This document shows positions 41,769 to 50,605 of a stretch of DNA of 64,000 bases, in pieces (the stretch's first letter is position 1; each line of letters opens with the position of its first letter). The notes beneath the pieces were generated by a model. That model was not told the origin of the DNA, ran no database searches, and saw only the letters and a list, made by a program, of their open reading frames with translations. The translations under genes and the position numbers were made by a program. Source of the stretch: Moraxella caprae DSM 19149 (lineage in GTDB: Bacteria; Pseudomonadota; Gammaproteobacteria; Pseudomonadales; Moraxellaceae); the NCBI RefSeq assembly GCF_000426885.1, contig NZ_AUGF01000001.1, positions 62,001 to 126,000 of the forward strand, written 5' to 3'.

Positions 41769-41798
41769 CACTCTCTAACAATATTTTGTTGGAGAGTG
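41769..41798 (+). promoter_or_regulatory. Strong hairpin before mccB
   Basis: CACTCTCTAACA (41769-41780) pairs with TGTTGGAGAGTG (41787-41798) over 12 positions with one T-G pair and a 6-nt loop. It stands 42 nt before mccB. In the E. coli mcc operon a hairpin between mccA and mccB limits read-through and leaves abundant short mccA RNA; this may do the same. Confidence 0.6.
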
Positions 41799-41840
41799 TC
41801 AATATCAATCATTCATATATTATTAAGGATACAAAGTAGA

Positions 41841-42884
41841 ATGTTATATCAGACAGCTCATTATGCAAGTGTAGGAACATACCAAGATTTCGGCATTATT
41901 GGCGTTGGATCTAAACAAATGCTGATAAAAGATAGAGAGCTATGGGAAAACGTAGCCATCATTTTGCATGAATGGCTTTCACCCAACACAAAAGATGACA
42001 TAGAAAAAATAGTAAGCTCTAAAAATTATTTTCACCATCAGAAAAACCAAGAAGCATTTGATATCATTTATGATAATCATTTAATTATGGTTTATGATGT
42101 ATTTAAATTAAATGATAGGTATAGTAGAAATTTTTTATATTTTAATCACGAAGGAGCCGATCCCATTTTAGTACAAGAAAAACTCAAAAATTCATCTGTA
42201 ACCATTATTGGTTGTGGCGGTATTGGCAACCACATATCATCAGTATTAGCAACTGCTGGTGTTGGTCATATTCATTTGGTTGATAGTGACATCATAGAGA
42301 CAAGCAATCTGACTAGACAGGTTTTGTTTAGTGAAAAAGACATTCAACAACTAAAAACGGAAGTTTTATATAGAGAACTAACCAAAAGAAATTCAGAAAT
42401 AAAAATCACCACTCAAAATATAAATATCCAATCAGAATATGATGTTTTCAAATTAGAACCATCTGATTTATATATTTTATCAGCAGACAGTCCAAATGAC
42501 ATCATAAATTGGGTTAATACCGCTTGCATTCAAAAACAACAAGCTTATATCAACGTGGGATATATCAATGACATATCTATATTTGGACCTTTTTATATTC
42601 CCAAACACACAGCCTGTTTCAATTGCACTCAGTACACACCCAATAACACAAAACGAGACCCTTTTTATCAAATCATTAAAGATATTGAGAACAATTTTAG
42701 ACCCGCCACCTATGCCCCTGTTAATGGTGTTGCATCAATGTTAGCAGTTGGCGATATTTTACGTTATTTGGGTGGATTTGGAGAAATTTTATCCAAAAAT
42801 AAAAGGATAGGCATGCACTTTAACAGCCTAAAAATAGAAGAGCAAATTTTCCATATTAATAAGGATTGTTTATGTCAAAAATAA
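41841..42884 (+). CDS. mccB: MccB-like peptide adenylyltransferase (ThiF/E1 fold)
   Basis: 347 aa, almost the length of E. coli MccB (350). The ATG at 41841 has AAGGA upstream; the frame can be read from a GTG at 41796 but that lies inside a hairpin. An N-terminal peptide-clamp-like region (1-105) precedes the Rossmann adenylation domain: GCGGIGN (124-130), DSD (148-150), NLTRQ (156-160) and an Asp at 216 in LSADSP, the E1-family catalytic position. Zinc ligands are Cys259-Cys262 (CFNC) and Cys343-Cys345 near the C-terminus. The predicted reaction uses two ATP to turn the terminal Asn of MIAMAHN into a succinimide and then a P-N linked AMP. Plain ThiF or MoeB would lack the N-terminal domain and the heptapeptide neighbours. 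Confidence 0.88.
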   Translation: MLYQTAHYASVGTYQDFGIIGVGSKQMLIKDRELWENVAIILHEWLSPNTKDDIEKIVSSKNYFHHQKNQEAFDIIYDNHLIMVYDVFKLNDRYSRNFLYFNHEGADPILVQEKLKNSSVTIIGCGGIGNHISSVLATAGVGHIHLVDSDIIETSNLTRQVLFSEKDIQQLKTEVLYRELTKRNSEIKITTQNINIQSEYDVFKLEPSDLYILSADSPNDIINWVNTACIQKQQAYINVGYINDISIFGPFYIPKHTACFNCTQYTPNNTKRDPFYQIIKDIENNFRPATYAPVNGVASMLAVGDILRYLGGFGEILSKNKRIGMHFNSLKIEEQIFHINKDCLCQK

Positions 42885-44083
42885 CTAACATACCAAATAT
42901 ATTACGAACTATCATTTTTTATGGCGTGGCTTTTGGTAGTTTTCGCATGCTTGTTGGAGGTGTTTCTGTTTTATATCTAATTGGTAAAGGTTTAAATTTA
43001 ACCGACATAGGTCTATTAAAGTCATTTCAATTTGGGCTAATGATGATTATTGACCTACCTCTTTCTTATATTGCCGATAGATACAGTCGCAAATTATCTA
43101 CTATATTAGGAGTATTATTTGGTTCCTTATGGTTGTTAACAACAGCTTTTTCTTCTGAAATTTGGCAATTTTATGTTGCAGAAACTTTTAATGCAATATC
43201 ATTATCTCTATTTAATGGTGCTTACATATCATATTTAATTGATACGAAAAATAAACTATATAAAAATATTGATAATAAAACTATATTATCATATGAAAAC
43301 AAATATAACAGTTTAGGTATGGCATTATGTGCTTTTATTGGTGCCAGCTTTTTAAAACCAACATCAAATACGATTTGGATTATTGCTGGTGTATTATTGT
43401 TAATAATTTGTGCAGGATCTTTTTTACAACTTCCTAGCGACACACAGAATGACATACATGATAGAGGTAAACAAAAAATTATAAACAATACATTAAGTAT
43501 AAAAGAAAATGTCAATCATTTATTATCCATCATTACAGAAAAAATAGAGATATTTTATGGAATATTAATAACTTCTATTTTACTAATCTATTTTCAGATT
43601 ATATTGCAACTATGGCAACCTATTATCAAAGATTTTAATCCAAGCGATTTAGGTTGGCTTTATGGTATGTTTTTTTCTATTGTTTCTATGGCTCAATTAC
43701 TTTCTAGCTATATTGTTGATAAGAATATAAAAAATAAACACACATATATCATTGTTTGTATATTCATTTCATTGATAATTATGTTATTATCCAATATACT
43801 TTTTCAACAATCAATAGCTGGTACATTATTGATAATAATTTCTTTATTTATGATGTTTTTTAGCATTAAGTTTTTAATGATAGAAATATCCGCAAGATTT
43901 CATGATATAGTACCAAATAATCACCGATCATTTCTTGATAGTATGGGGTTTTTTATTAGTCGCACCATTCTATTGCTCATATTTCCAATCATCACTTACC
44001 TAATACAAAGTGTTGGTTTTATATCACTACCTTTTATCCTTCTTGTGTTGATAGTGATATATATCAATCAATCATCGTTTTAA
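42872..44083 (+). CDS. mccC: MccC-like MFS exporter of the microcin
   Basis: 403 aa, equal to E. coli MccC (404) in size. The ATG at 42872 has AAGGA 6 nt upstream and lies 13 bp inside mccB, so the two are translationally coupled. About 12 membrane helices are predicted, with an MFS motif A-like loop between helices 2 and 3 (DLPLSYIADRYSRK) and a long hydrophilic central loop near 190-215. In microcin C systems this pump exports the product and gives partial self-immunity. It is very AT-rich, like mccB. It ends 35 bp from the convergent nuoCD stop with no clear terminator. Confidence 0.85.
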   Translation: MSKITNIPNILRTIIFYGVAFGSFRMLVGGVSVLYLIGKGLNLTDIGLLKSFQFGLMMIIDLPLSYIADRYSRKLSTILGVLFGSLWLLTTAFSSEIWQFYVAETFNAISLSLFNGAYISYLIDTKNKLYKNIDNKTILSYENKYNSLGMALCAFIGASFLKPTSNTIWIIAGVLLLIICAGSFLQLPSDTQNDIHDRGKQKIINNTLSIKENVNHLLSIITEKIEIFYGILITSILLIYFQIILQLWQPIIKDFNPSDLGWLYGMFFSIVSMAQLLSSYIVDKNIKNKHTYIIVCIFISLIIMLLSNILFQQSIAGTLLIIISLFMMFFSIKFLMIEISARFHDIVPNNHRSFLDSMGFFISRTILLLIFPIITYLIQSVGFISLPFILLVLIVIYINQSSF

Positions 44084-44118
44084 AAACAATGCTTAACCCA
44101 ACAAAACCATATTATTAT

Positions 44119-45867
44119 TTACCTATCACAATCCGCCATAACAATATCAATACTTGCCAAGTAAATAATCGCATCGGATACCAGCGAGCCATTGATAACC
44201 GAAGGCATTTGTTGCAAATGGGCAAAGGTAGGCGTGCGAATGCGAGTGCGGTAGCTCATCGTGCTATTATCGGACACCACATAATAGCTGTTTAGTCCCT
44301 TGACCCCTTCCACCATACAGGCACTCTCACCTTGTGGCATGACAGGTCCCCACGACACCGAGATAAAGTGGTTAATAAGCGTTTCAATGTCTTTAAGTGT
44401 TTTGTCTTTTGGCGGTGGCACGGCAAGCGGATGTTCGGCCTTATATGCCCCTGACGGCATATTATTTAAGCACTGCTCAATAATCCGTAGAGACTGGCGA
44501 ATCTCTTCAATTTTGACCAAACATCTGTCATAGGCATCACCGTTATAAAACACAGGAATTTCAAAGTCAAAATTCTCATAGCCCAAATAGGGGCGAGCTT
44601 TTCGCAAATCAAACTCAATGCCCGTGGCACGAAGCCCCGCCCCTGTTACCCCCCACGCTAGGGCTTGTTTGGCATCGTATTGGGCAACGGCTTGCGTGCG
44701 TCCTTTTAGCACGGTGTTGGTCATCGTTGCCTTATAGTATTCATCAAGGCGTTTTGGCATCCAATCCAAAAACTCACGCACCAGTCGCTCCCAACCATTT
44801 GGCAAATCGTGAGCCGTACCGCCAATTCTAAACCACGCAGGGTGCATCCGATAGCCCGTTACCGCCTCAATGACATCATACGCCTTTTGACGGTCGGCAA
44901 ACATATAAAACACAGGGGTCATACCGCCAGCATCTTGGATAAATGTCCCCCAGTACAAAAGGTTATTGGTAATCCTAAACAATTCACTCATCATAATGCG
45001 AATGGTGTTAGCTCGGTCTGGCACACTGATGCCTGCCAATTTTTCCACCGCCATGATATAGGGTAACTCATTCATCACCCCACCCAGATAATCAATGCGG
45101 TCGGTATAAGGAATGAACGAATGCCAAGTTTGGCGTTCCGCCATTTTTTCCGCTCCTCGGTGATGATAGCCAATGTCGGGGATACAGTCCACAATCTCTT
45201 CGCCATCAAGCTGTAACACCAAGCGAAACGCCCCGTGTGCGGACGGGTGGTTGGGACCGATGTTCAAAAACATAAAATCTTCATCACGCCCAGAGCGTTT
45301 CATTCCCCATTCTTCTGGCACAAAGCGTAAGTTTTCTTGTTCAAACTGCTGTTTAGCAGAGTTTAGGAAATACGGCGTAAACTCAGTCGCCCGAGCGTGG
45401 TACTCTTTACGCAGTGGGTGTCCTTCCCAGTATTTAGGCAATAAAATCCGTGTCAGGTGCGGATGACCGTCAAACACCACGCCAAACATATCCCACACTT
45501 CTCGCTCATACCAGTTGGCATTGGGGTAAATTTGCGTGGCGGACGGAATGCTCTCGCCTTCGGCTAGGGCAACTTTAATGCGAATGTCGGAGTTTCGCTC
45601 CAAACTCATCAGATGATAAAACACGGTAAAATCAGACTCAGGTTGCCCATAGCGATGTTTTCGCAGGCGTTCGTCAATGGCGGACAAATCCACGAGCATC
45701 ACAAAGGGCTTGGGCAATTTACGCAAATACAGCAATAAATCAAGCACTTGGGCTTTATCCACCCACACAGTCGGGATGCCGTCTGCGGTCTCTTGGACGG
45801 TCAGCCCTGTAAATTGGGCGTTTAATTCGGTTAAAATCTCAAAATCGTGAATGTGGTGAATGCTCAT
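44119..45867 (-). CDS. nuoCD: NADH-quinone oxidoreductase fused subunits C and D
   Basis: 582 aa fusion, as in E. coli. The C part (about 1-180) has [32 protein letters not shown]. The D part begins at [26 protein letters not shown], which lines the quinone site, and ends with DIVMADCDR as the family does. It is not linked to nuoB or nuoE: the AurF/TauE/GGCT genes lie on one side and the microcin island on the other. A 247-bp region upstream must hold its own promoter. Confidence 0.97.
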   Translation of the reverse strand: MSIHHIHDFEILTELNAQFTGLTVQETADGIPTVWVDKAQVLDLLLYLRKLPKPFVMLVDLSAIDERLRKHRYGQPESDFTVFYHLMSLERNSDIRIKVALAEGESIPSATQIYPNANWYEREVWDMFGVVFDGHPHLTRILLPKYWEGHPLRKEYHARATEFTPYFLNSAKQQFEQENLRFVPEEWGMKRSGRDEDFMFLNIGPNHPSAHGAFRLVLQLDGEEIVDCIPDIGYHHRGAEKMAERQTWHSFIPYTDRIDYLGGVMNELPYIMAVEKLAGISVPDRANTIRIMMSELFRITNNLLYWGTFIQDAGGMTPVFYMFADRQKAYDVIEAVTGYRMHPAWFRIGGTAHDLPNGWERLVREFLDWMPKRLDEYYKATMTNTVLKGRTQAVAQYDAKQALAWGVTGAGLRATGIEFDLRKARPYLGYENFDFEIPVFYNGDAYDRCLVKIEEIRQSLRIIEQCLNNMPSGAYKAEHPLAVPPPKDKTLKDIETLINHFISVSWGPVMPQGESACMVEGVKGLNSYYVVSDNSTMSYRTRIRTPTFAHLQQMPSVINGSLVSDAIIYLASIDIVMADCDR

Positions 45868-46123
45868 AATACCAACTGTTTATAATATGTTTGTTAAATT
45901 GGTCGCTTGCGTGGGGCTTGCAGTCTCCAAACACTTTAACTAAATGGCAAATTATAACGCAAAATCGCTTTTTTTACAGCATATTTATGATAGATTACGA
46001 GAAAAATTGAATGATAAACCATTGTGAGATATAAATTTATTTTATAATTGATGGCTAAATCTTGACAATAAATACTTTATTTGATATAAAATTGAGGAAT
46101 TTCTTAGGTTAAGGATGTACCCG

Positions 46124-47011
46124 ATGAAAACCGTAGCAGATGTGCAAACTATCTTGAAAAAACTATCAAAATACTGGCAACAGAATGCAACTGTACATAC
46201 TTTTGATGGTGATTATGATGATATTGAATTCTTTGCCGATAAAAAAGACTTTGCTGAATGTCTATTGCCTTTTGCCAACCATGATGCTTGGCTAAATGCA
46301 CCACAGCCCAAAAAAGATGCTTGCTTGTCTTATGCTTGGATTCTGTATAACATGAAAACAGTCTATATAGAATGTGATGTTGTTACGCCAGCATGCGAGA
46401 ATATCTTAAAATATCCCCCCAATACAGAAAATTTGGCAGATGTGCAAAAAGTCATCGCCGAAGCATTGCTTGATGAAGCATTGCACACCAAGATGTCTAT
46501 TGGTGCGTGCAACTATATTTACCAAAAACGAAATTTACCTCACTTAGGCGAGAATAATTTTTACCTTTCACAATGATAAACAAGATACTAAACAAACAAC
46601 TTGATGAAAAAAAATAGAAGGTTGGTGCAATTTGCAGTGGTGTGTGCTAGTGAAACACTAATTGCTGACTATCTAGACATTCTATCCAAGGATAATACCA
46701 TTCAAAATATCTGCTATGAAGTTACCAAGAGACACGCCCTTGATGAGCGTAGTCATTCTGGTGTATTTAGCCATGTCGCCTTGGAAGTGCTAAAAAATGA
46801 AAGCAAAGAAACTAGAACGCTATTCATTAATACTCTAAAATCTACCGTACCTTTATTTGCACATACTGAAATGAAAGAATGGGAAAAAATCTTTGGAATA
46901 CTTAACTTTCCTAATTATCAAGAAATATTAAGAGACACGGATACATTAAAAAATATTGGTATTTATGATAACTCAGTCAATAAACTGTTACTAAGATTGG
47001 GGGCAATGTGA
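46124..47011 (+). pseudogene. Broken AurF-type diiron oxygenase
   Basis: Two ORFs in the same frame (46124-46576 and 46604-47011) are separated by stops but together carry all seven iron ligands of AurF (p-aminobenzoate N-oxygenase family). Part 1 has E83 (YIECD), E118 and H121 (DEALHTKM), with the E-35-E spacing of AurF. Part 2 has E17 (CASETL), then H44, E48 and H51 (RHALDERSH), with the 27-residue spacing of AurF. The missing linker is readable in another frame from the ATG at 46573 as MINKILNKQLDEK, and ends at a run of eight A (46607-46614). One lost base near 46573 and one gained A restore a single protein of about 296 aa. The stop overlaps the next gene's ATG. Confidence 0.78.
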
Positions 47012-47775
47012 TGGAATTACTTGGTCTTAGCATAGATATTGTTGTCTTTTTATTAATAGGTTCTTGTATTGCAGGCTTTATTGACGCGATTTGTGGGGGT
47101 GGCGGTCTTATTTCTATTCCTGTATTATTAACCGCAGGATTTAGCCCCGCACAGGCGATTGCCGCCAATAAGTTACAAGGAACAGTAGGAGCAATTGCCT
47201 CCACCCAATATTATTTAAACAAAGGTGTATTAGATAAAAAATTACTCATTGCTTTATTGCCTCCTGCTATAATTGGCGGTGCAATTGGGACTGCCACTTT
47301 ATCTTTGTTACCTAGTACACTCCTTGAAAAAATTCTCCCTTTTTTGTTAATTGCAATGGCTTTATATTTTTATTTCTCCAAGAATTTGTCAGATACCACA
47401 AAGAAAGCAAAGATGGGTGTATTTCTGTTTTCTTGGACAATTATCCCTGTTATTGCTTTTTATGACGGATTTTTTGGAGCAGGTGCAGGTACTTTTTACC
47501 TACTTGCAGTAACTTCTTTACTAGGTTTTGCCGCTACCAAAGCAATGGCATATTCAAGAGTACTTAACCTAGCCAGCAACCTAATTTCCTTGCTTGTCTT
47601 TATTTATTTAGGCAAGATGGCGTGGATGGCAGGTATTTTAATGGCAATTGGCGAAACAATTGGAGTATATCTAGGTAGTCATTTAGTTGTAAAAAATGGT
47701 GCAAAACTTATGCGTCCTTTGGTGGTTATTGCCTGCGTGCTAATGGCAATTAAATTACTATGGTCATCATCTTGA
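47011..47775 (+). CDS. TauE/SafE-family membrane exporter (TSUP)
   Basis: 254 aa from the ATG at 47011, which shares a base with the stop of the AurF-like gene. About 8 membrane helices in two halves. The family signatures are GFIDAICGGGGLISIPVLLTAGF with PAQAIAANKLQG in the first half and FYDGFFGAGAGTFYLLA with GFAATKAMAYSRVLNLASN in the second. Members move sulfite, sulfoacetate or related organic anions. It is tied by overlap to the broken oxygenase gene, so the two once formed an operon. Confidence 0.88.
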   Translation: MELLGLSIDIVVFLLIGSCIAGFIDAICGGGGLISIPVLLTAGFSPAQAIAANKLQGTVGAIASTQYYLNKGVLDKKLLIALLPPAIIGGAIGTATLSLLPSTLLEKILPFLLIAMALYFYFSKNLSDTTKKAKMGVFLFSWTIIPVIAFYDGFFGAGAGTFYLLAVTSLLGFAATKAMAYSRVLNLASNLISLLVFIYLGKMAWMAGILMAIGETIGVYLGSHLVVKNGAKLMRPLVVIACVLMAIKLLWSSS

Positions 47776-47876
47776 TTTCAAGGCAAATAAGTCCACAAGC
47801 ATTACTTAGGTAATATTCTCAGAAGTCTCAGTTGATTTGGTGCGTATTACGCACCTTGCTTTTTAAATGTCGTTTA

Positions 47877-48254
47877 TCACACTTGCCTAAAACTTTTAAT
47901 TTCCTTATCCGCCAATGCATAAACATAAGCGGTTACGCTCTCACCCGTCTCTAAATATGCCGTAATGATAACACGGTCATAGCCTTCCCCTTCAAAGTCA
48001 TCAAGCTTGTCCCAATGGTTTGTCATCTCATCGGACGTAAAAATAAAGCCTTGCACCTTTTGTCCGTCATCGGCAGGGATAAGAGCAGGATAACCCAATG
48101 ACGCCCCAAAGCCATTTGGCAAAAGCTCGCCAAAAGCATAAGCCGATACCCATTCGCCACCTACAATCGGTGTCATGATGTGATGATTGGGGCGGTTTGG
48201 GGAAAGCGTGCCATAAACAAAAAGGGCGTTTGGGATTGGTATTTTATTTTCCAT
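47877..48254 (-). CDS. Gamma-glutamylcyclotransferase-like protein (YtfP/GGACT type)
   Basis: 125 aa. FVYGTLSPNRPNHH is the BtrG/YtfP-type YGTL nucleotide, and the conserved Glu is in LDDFEGEGYDRV. Such enzymes release 5-oxoproline from gamma-glutamyl amines or peptides; the substrate here is unknown. It lies 21 bp after nuoB on the same strand, so it is probably transcribed with nuoB though unrelated to complex I. Confidence 0.85.
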   Translation of the reverse strand: MENKIPIPNALFVYGTLSPNRPNHHIMTPIVGGEWVSAYAFGELLPNGFGASLGYPALIPADDGQKVQGFIFTSDEMTNHWDKLDDFEGEGYDRVIITAYLETGESVTAYVYALADKEIKSFRQV

Positions 48255-48275
48255 TTTTGATAAATTTATTGAACT

Positions 48276-48944
48276 TTAAAACGCATCATCAGGACTTCTT
48301 AAATTCTTAACCGTAATCCGCTCGCTATTTTTTCTATCCCGTTCTGGGGTCATAATCGGCTGATAAATGTTTTGGTCAAGATGAATGCCAAGCGGACGGC
48401 GTTCTTTTTGAATGCTCTCTTGCAAAAGCATAATCGCCTGAATCAAGGCTTCTGGACGGGGCGGACAGCCGGGGATATAGACATCCACAGGGATAATCTT
48501 ATCCACGCCCTGCACCACCGAATAAATGTCGTACATACCGCCCGAGTTGGCACATGCCCCCATTGAGATAACCCATTTGGGTTCTAGCATTTGCTCGTAC
48601 AGTCGTAGTATGACAGGTGCCATCTTAACAAAACAAGTCCCCGCCACAATCATCACATCGGCTTGGCGTGGCGACGCTCGAATGACTTCCGCCCCAAAAC
48701 GAGACAAATCGTGTACGCCTGTCAAAGTCGTGGCGTATTCCACATAACAACAGCTCGTGCCAAAGTTAAACGGCCACAAAGAATGCTTGCGTCCCCAGTT
48801 GGCGGCGGCGTGGGCGAGATTTTCAAGACTGCCCAAAAAGACATTTTTTTCAACTTCCGCCTGCGTGATGTCGTCCACCACTTGACGAGTGGTGTGGGGA
48901 TAGGTATTGGCGTTTTCGTTGGGGCGGGTTAGGGTGTATTTCAT
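48276..48944 (-). CDS. nuoB: NADH-quinone oxidoreductase subunit B
   Basis: 222 aa, holds cluster N2 which reduces quinone. The ligands are visible in [13 protein letters not shown] (Cys-Cys), [12 protein letters not shown] and [13 protein letters not shown]. It stands apart from nuoA (a hypothetical gene intervenes) and from nuoCD. Upstream, 49 bp after the start, the DNA becomes AT-rich. Confidence 0.97.
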   Translation of the reverse strand: MKYTLTRPNENANTYPHTTRQVVDDITQAEVEKNVFLGSLENLAHAAANWGRKHSLWPFNFGTSCCYVEYATTLTGVHDLSRFGAEVIRASPRQADVMIVAGTCFVKMAPVILRLYEQMLEPKWVISMGACANSGGMYDIYSVVQGVDKIIPVDVYIPGCPPRPEALIQAIMLLQESIQKERRPLGIHLDQNIYQPIMTPERDRKNSERITVKNLRSPDDAF

Positions 48945-49069
48945 AGTTGTCTGCTTGTTTTTTAAAACTGGCGTTTATAGGAAATTAAATTTAATACTAG
49001 GTGTAAACTTTTTTGATAATCGCAAACACTTTTTTTTAAATTTGAGATTAAATATTTTAAAGTTAAAAA

Positions 49070-49783
49070 CTAACTCCAATCAAATTTTTCAAAAACTTGA
49101 TTGTTTTTGCGGTCAATATACAACTTGATTTCATCTTCGCCACTTTGTATATAATTATAACCACAAACCTTACCAATCAATTCATTACTGCGATTGGTTG
49201 CAGATTTATCGCTTAATTTGCCAATGGTTGATTTTCTTTCATATTCTTTGGGATTGAATTTATCCAAATCACCATAAATACCATCCAAATAAACAGAGCC
49301 TTGAATAAAATGCCCTGTTTTTAAATACATTTCTTTGGTTACCCAATAATTGATAAGACTTCTTATATAATGATAATAGCCAAAATCAATTTTCTCTCGT
49401 CTTTGACATTGTATGGCAAAGTTAGAGTTTTCGGCATCTTGCCAAGACTTTAAAAGACAATATTCATCTTTAAATTGAATATATTCTTGCACCGCTTCAT
49501 CGTACCATTTTGGAATATCATCAATACTTTCAATGCTGGATAAATCCCCTTTAAAATGATAGCGTTCACCGTCCCATTCAAAACGAATATTGTCATAATC
49601 AAATAAAGTAGTATTATGATAGATTAGTTCAGGATTACCATTACCAAAAACCGATACAAAATGGACTTTACCTCTATTCTTGTTCAATGTTTCCAAATCC
49701 ACTGTCAATAATGGAAAAAATACCATTTTGTGAATGTCATCAGCTTGATAAAAAACATCATCAAAGTTTGGGAAAAGTTTCAT
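49070..49783 (-). CDS. Unknown protein lodged between nuoA and nuoB
   Basis: 237 aa, not recognised. No signal peptide or membrane helix; it is rich in aromatic and charged residues (FPNFDDVFYQADDIHKMVFFPLL, IRFEWDGERYHFKGDLSSIESIDDIPKWYDEA). SMI1/KNR4- or immunity-like proteins share such composition, but no motif allows a claim. It lies 25 bp after nuoA on the same strand, is AT-richer than its neighbours and interrupts the normal nuoA-nuoB order. Confidence 0.7.
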   Translation of the reverse strand: MKLFPNFDDVFYQADDIHKMVFFPLLTVDLETLNKNRGKVHFVSVFGNGNPELIYHNTTLFDYDNIRFEWDGERYHFKGDLSSIESIDDIPKWYDEAVQEYIQFKDEYCLLKSWQDAENSNFAIQCQRREKIDFGYYHYIRSLINYWVTKEMYLKTGHFIQGSVYLDGIYGDLDKFNPKEYERKSTIGKLSDKSATNRSNELIGKVCGYNYIQSGEDEIKLYIDRKNNQVFEKFDWS

Positions 49784-49808
49784 TTTATATCCTTATAATT
49801 AATAATTC

Positions 49809-50414
49809 TCAATCAAACTTCTGCGTGGTAACTCGTCCTGTGTCATTGATATGGTCAATATTTGCCATGTCAGTTTTGTCTTTTTCAAGCACCGCTTGCA
49901 AGTCTTTACGCCCTGCAAAAATCTTGCCAGACAACTGGGCAGGCACTTTGCCTGTGGGGTCGGTATGCAACTCATCAATCGTGGTAAAGGCGGTAATGCT
50001 CGCCAAATCAAAATCGGCAGGACGCTCATAGATACGCTTTTTCTTGGCACGTTTATCAGCAGGAGCCCAGTTCATCGCCCCAAGTTTCATCTCATAAACA
50101 AGCCCCACAAACAAAATGGCGATAAAGACAAAGGCGGTCGCAAACCCTACCCAGCCCACTTCTCGCACGCTGACCGAATAGGCGTACAAATACAAGGCTT
50201 CTAAGTCAAAAATCACAAAGAAAATCGCCACCAAGTAAAACTTGGCGGACAAATGGATACGAGCCGTCCCTGCTGAGACCACCCCTGCTTCAAAGTTTTC
50301 TTGTTTTTGAGAACCGCTTGAGTGCCCACCAAGCAAGCGTGGCACGACAAGCATAAAGACGACAAGCCCTAGACTGGCAAGTAAATAGACAATGGCTGAC
50401 CATTCGGCTGGCAT
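49809..50414 (-). CDS. nuoA: NADH-quinone oxidoreductase subunit A
   Basis: 201 aa, three membrane helices. ENFEAGVVSAGTARIHLSAKFYLVAIFFVIFDLEALYLYAYSV holds the conserved loop and the DLE helix. The C-terminal 75 residues form a charged extension (MNWAPADKRAKKKRIYERPADFDLAS) beyond the E. coli protein (147 aa). It is the first nuo gene, preceded by a 190-bp gap after purL. Confidence 0.95.
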   Translation of the reverse strand: MPAEWSAIVYLLASLGLVVFMLVVPRLLGGHSSGSQKQENFEAGVVSAGTARIHLSAKFYLVAIFFVIFDLEALYLYAYSVSVREVGWVGFATAFVFIAILFVGLVYEMKLGAMNWAPADKRAKKKRIYERPADFDLASITAFTTIDELHTDPTGKVPAQLSGKIFAGRKDLQAVLEKDKTDMANIDHINDTGRVTTQKFD

Positions 50415-50559
50415 AAATCACCCCATGTGATTTTATGAAAGTAGATTATAATAAAGTATCCGCTAATCCTGACAGATTAACCTTAAAATTATAGCATATT
50501 TTGTAAAATTATTTAAATAAAAAATAACCACATCAGTCATTGGATAAATTTGGCATTTT

Positions 50560-50596
50560 CACAAAAAACACCGCCAACATGACGATGTTTTTTTGG
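50560..50596 (-). terminator. Possible terminator after purL
   Basis: AAAAAACA (50563-50570) can pair with TGTTTTTT (50587-50594) around a 16-nt loop that itself can form AACAT/ATGTT. On the minus strand a T run follows. The A/T-only outer stem makes it weak. Confidence 0.4.
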
Positions 50597-50605
50597 CTTG
50601 GGTTG

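Noticed and set aside
41796-41840. Longer mccB reading frame starting at GTG 41796 (MSISIIHILLRIQSR...)
   Set aside because: The GTG lies inside the right arm of the 41769-41798 hairpin and has no Shine-Dalgarno; the ATG at 41841 has AAGGA and gives the family length.
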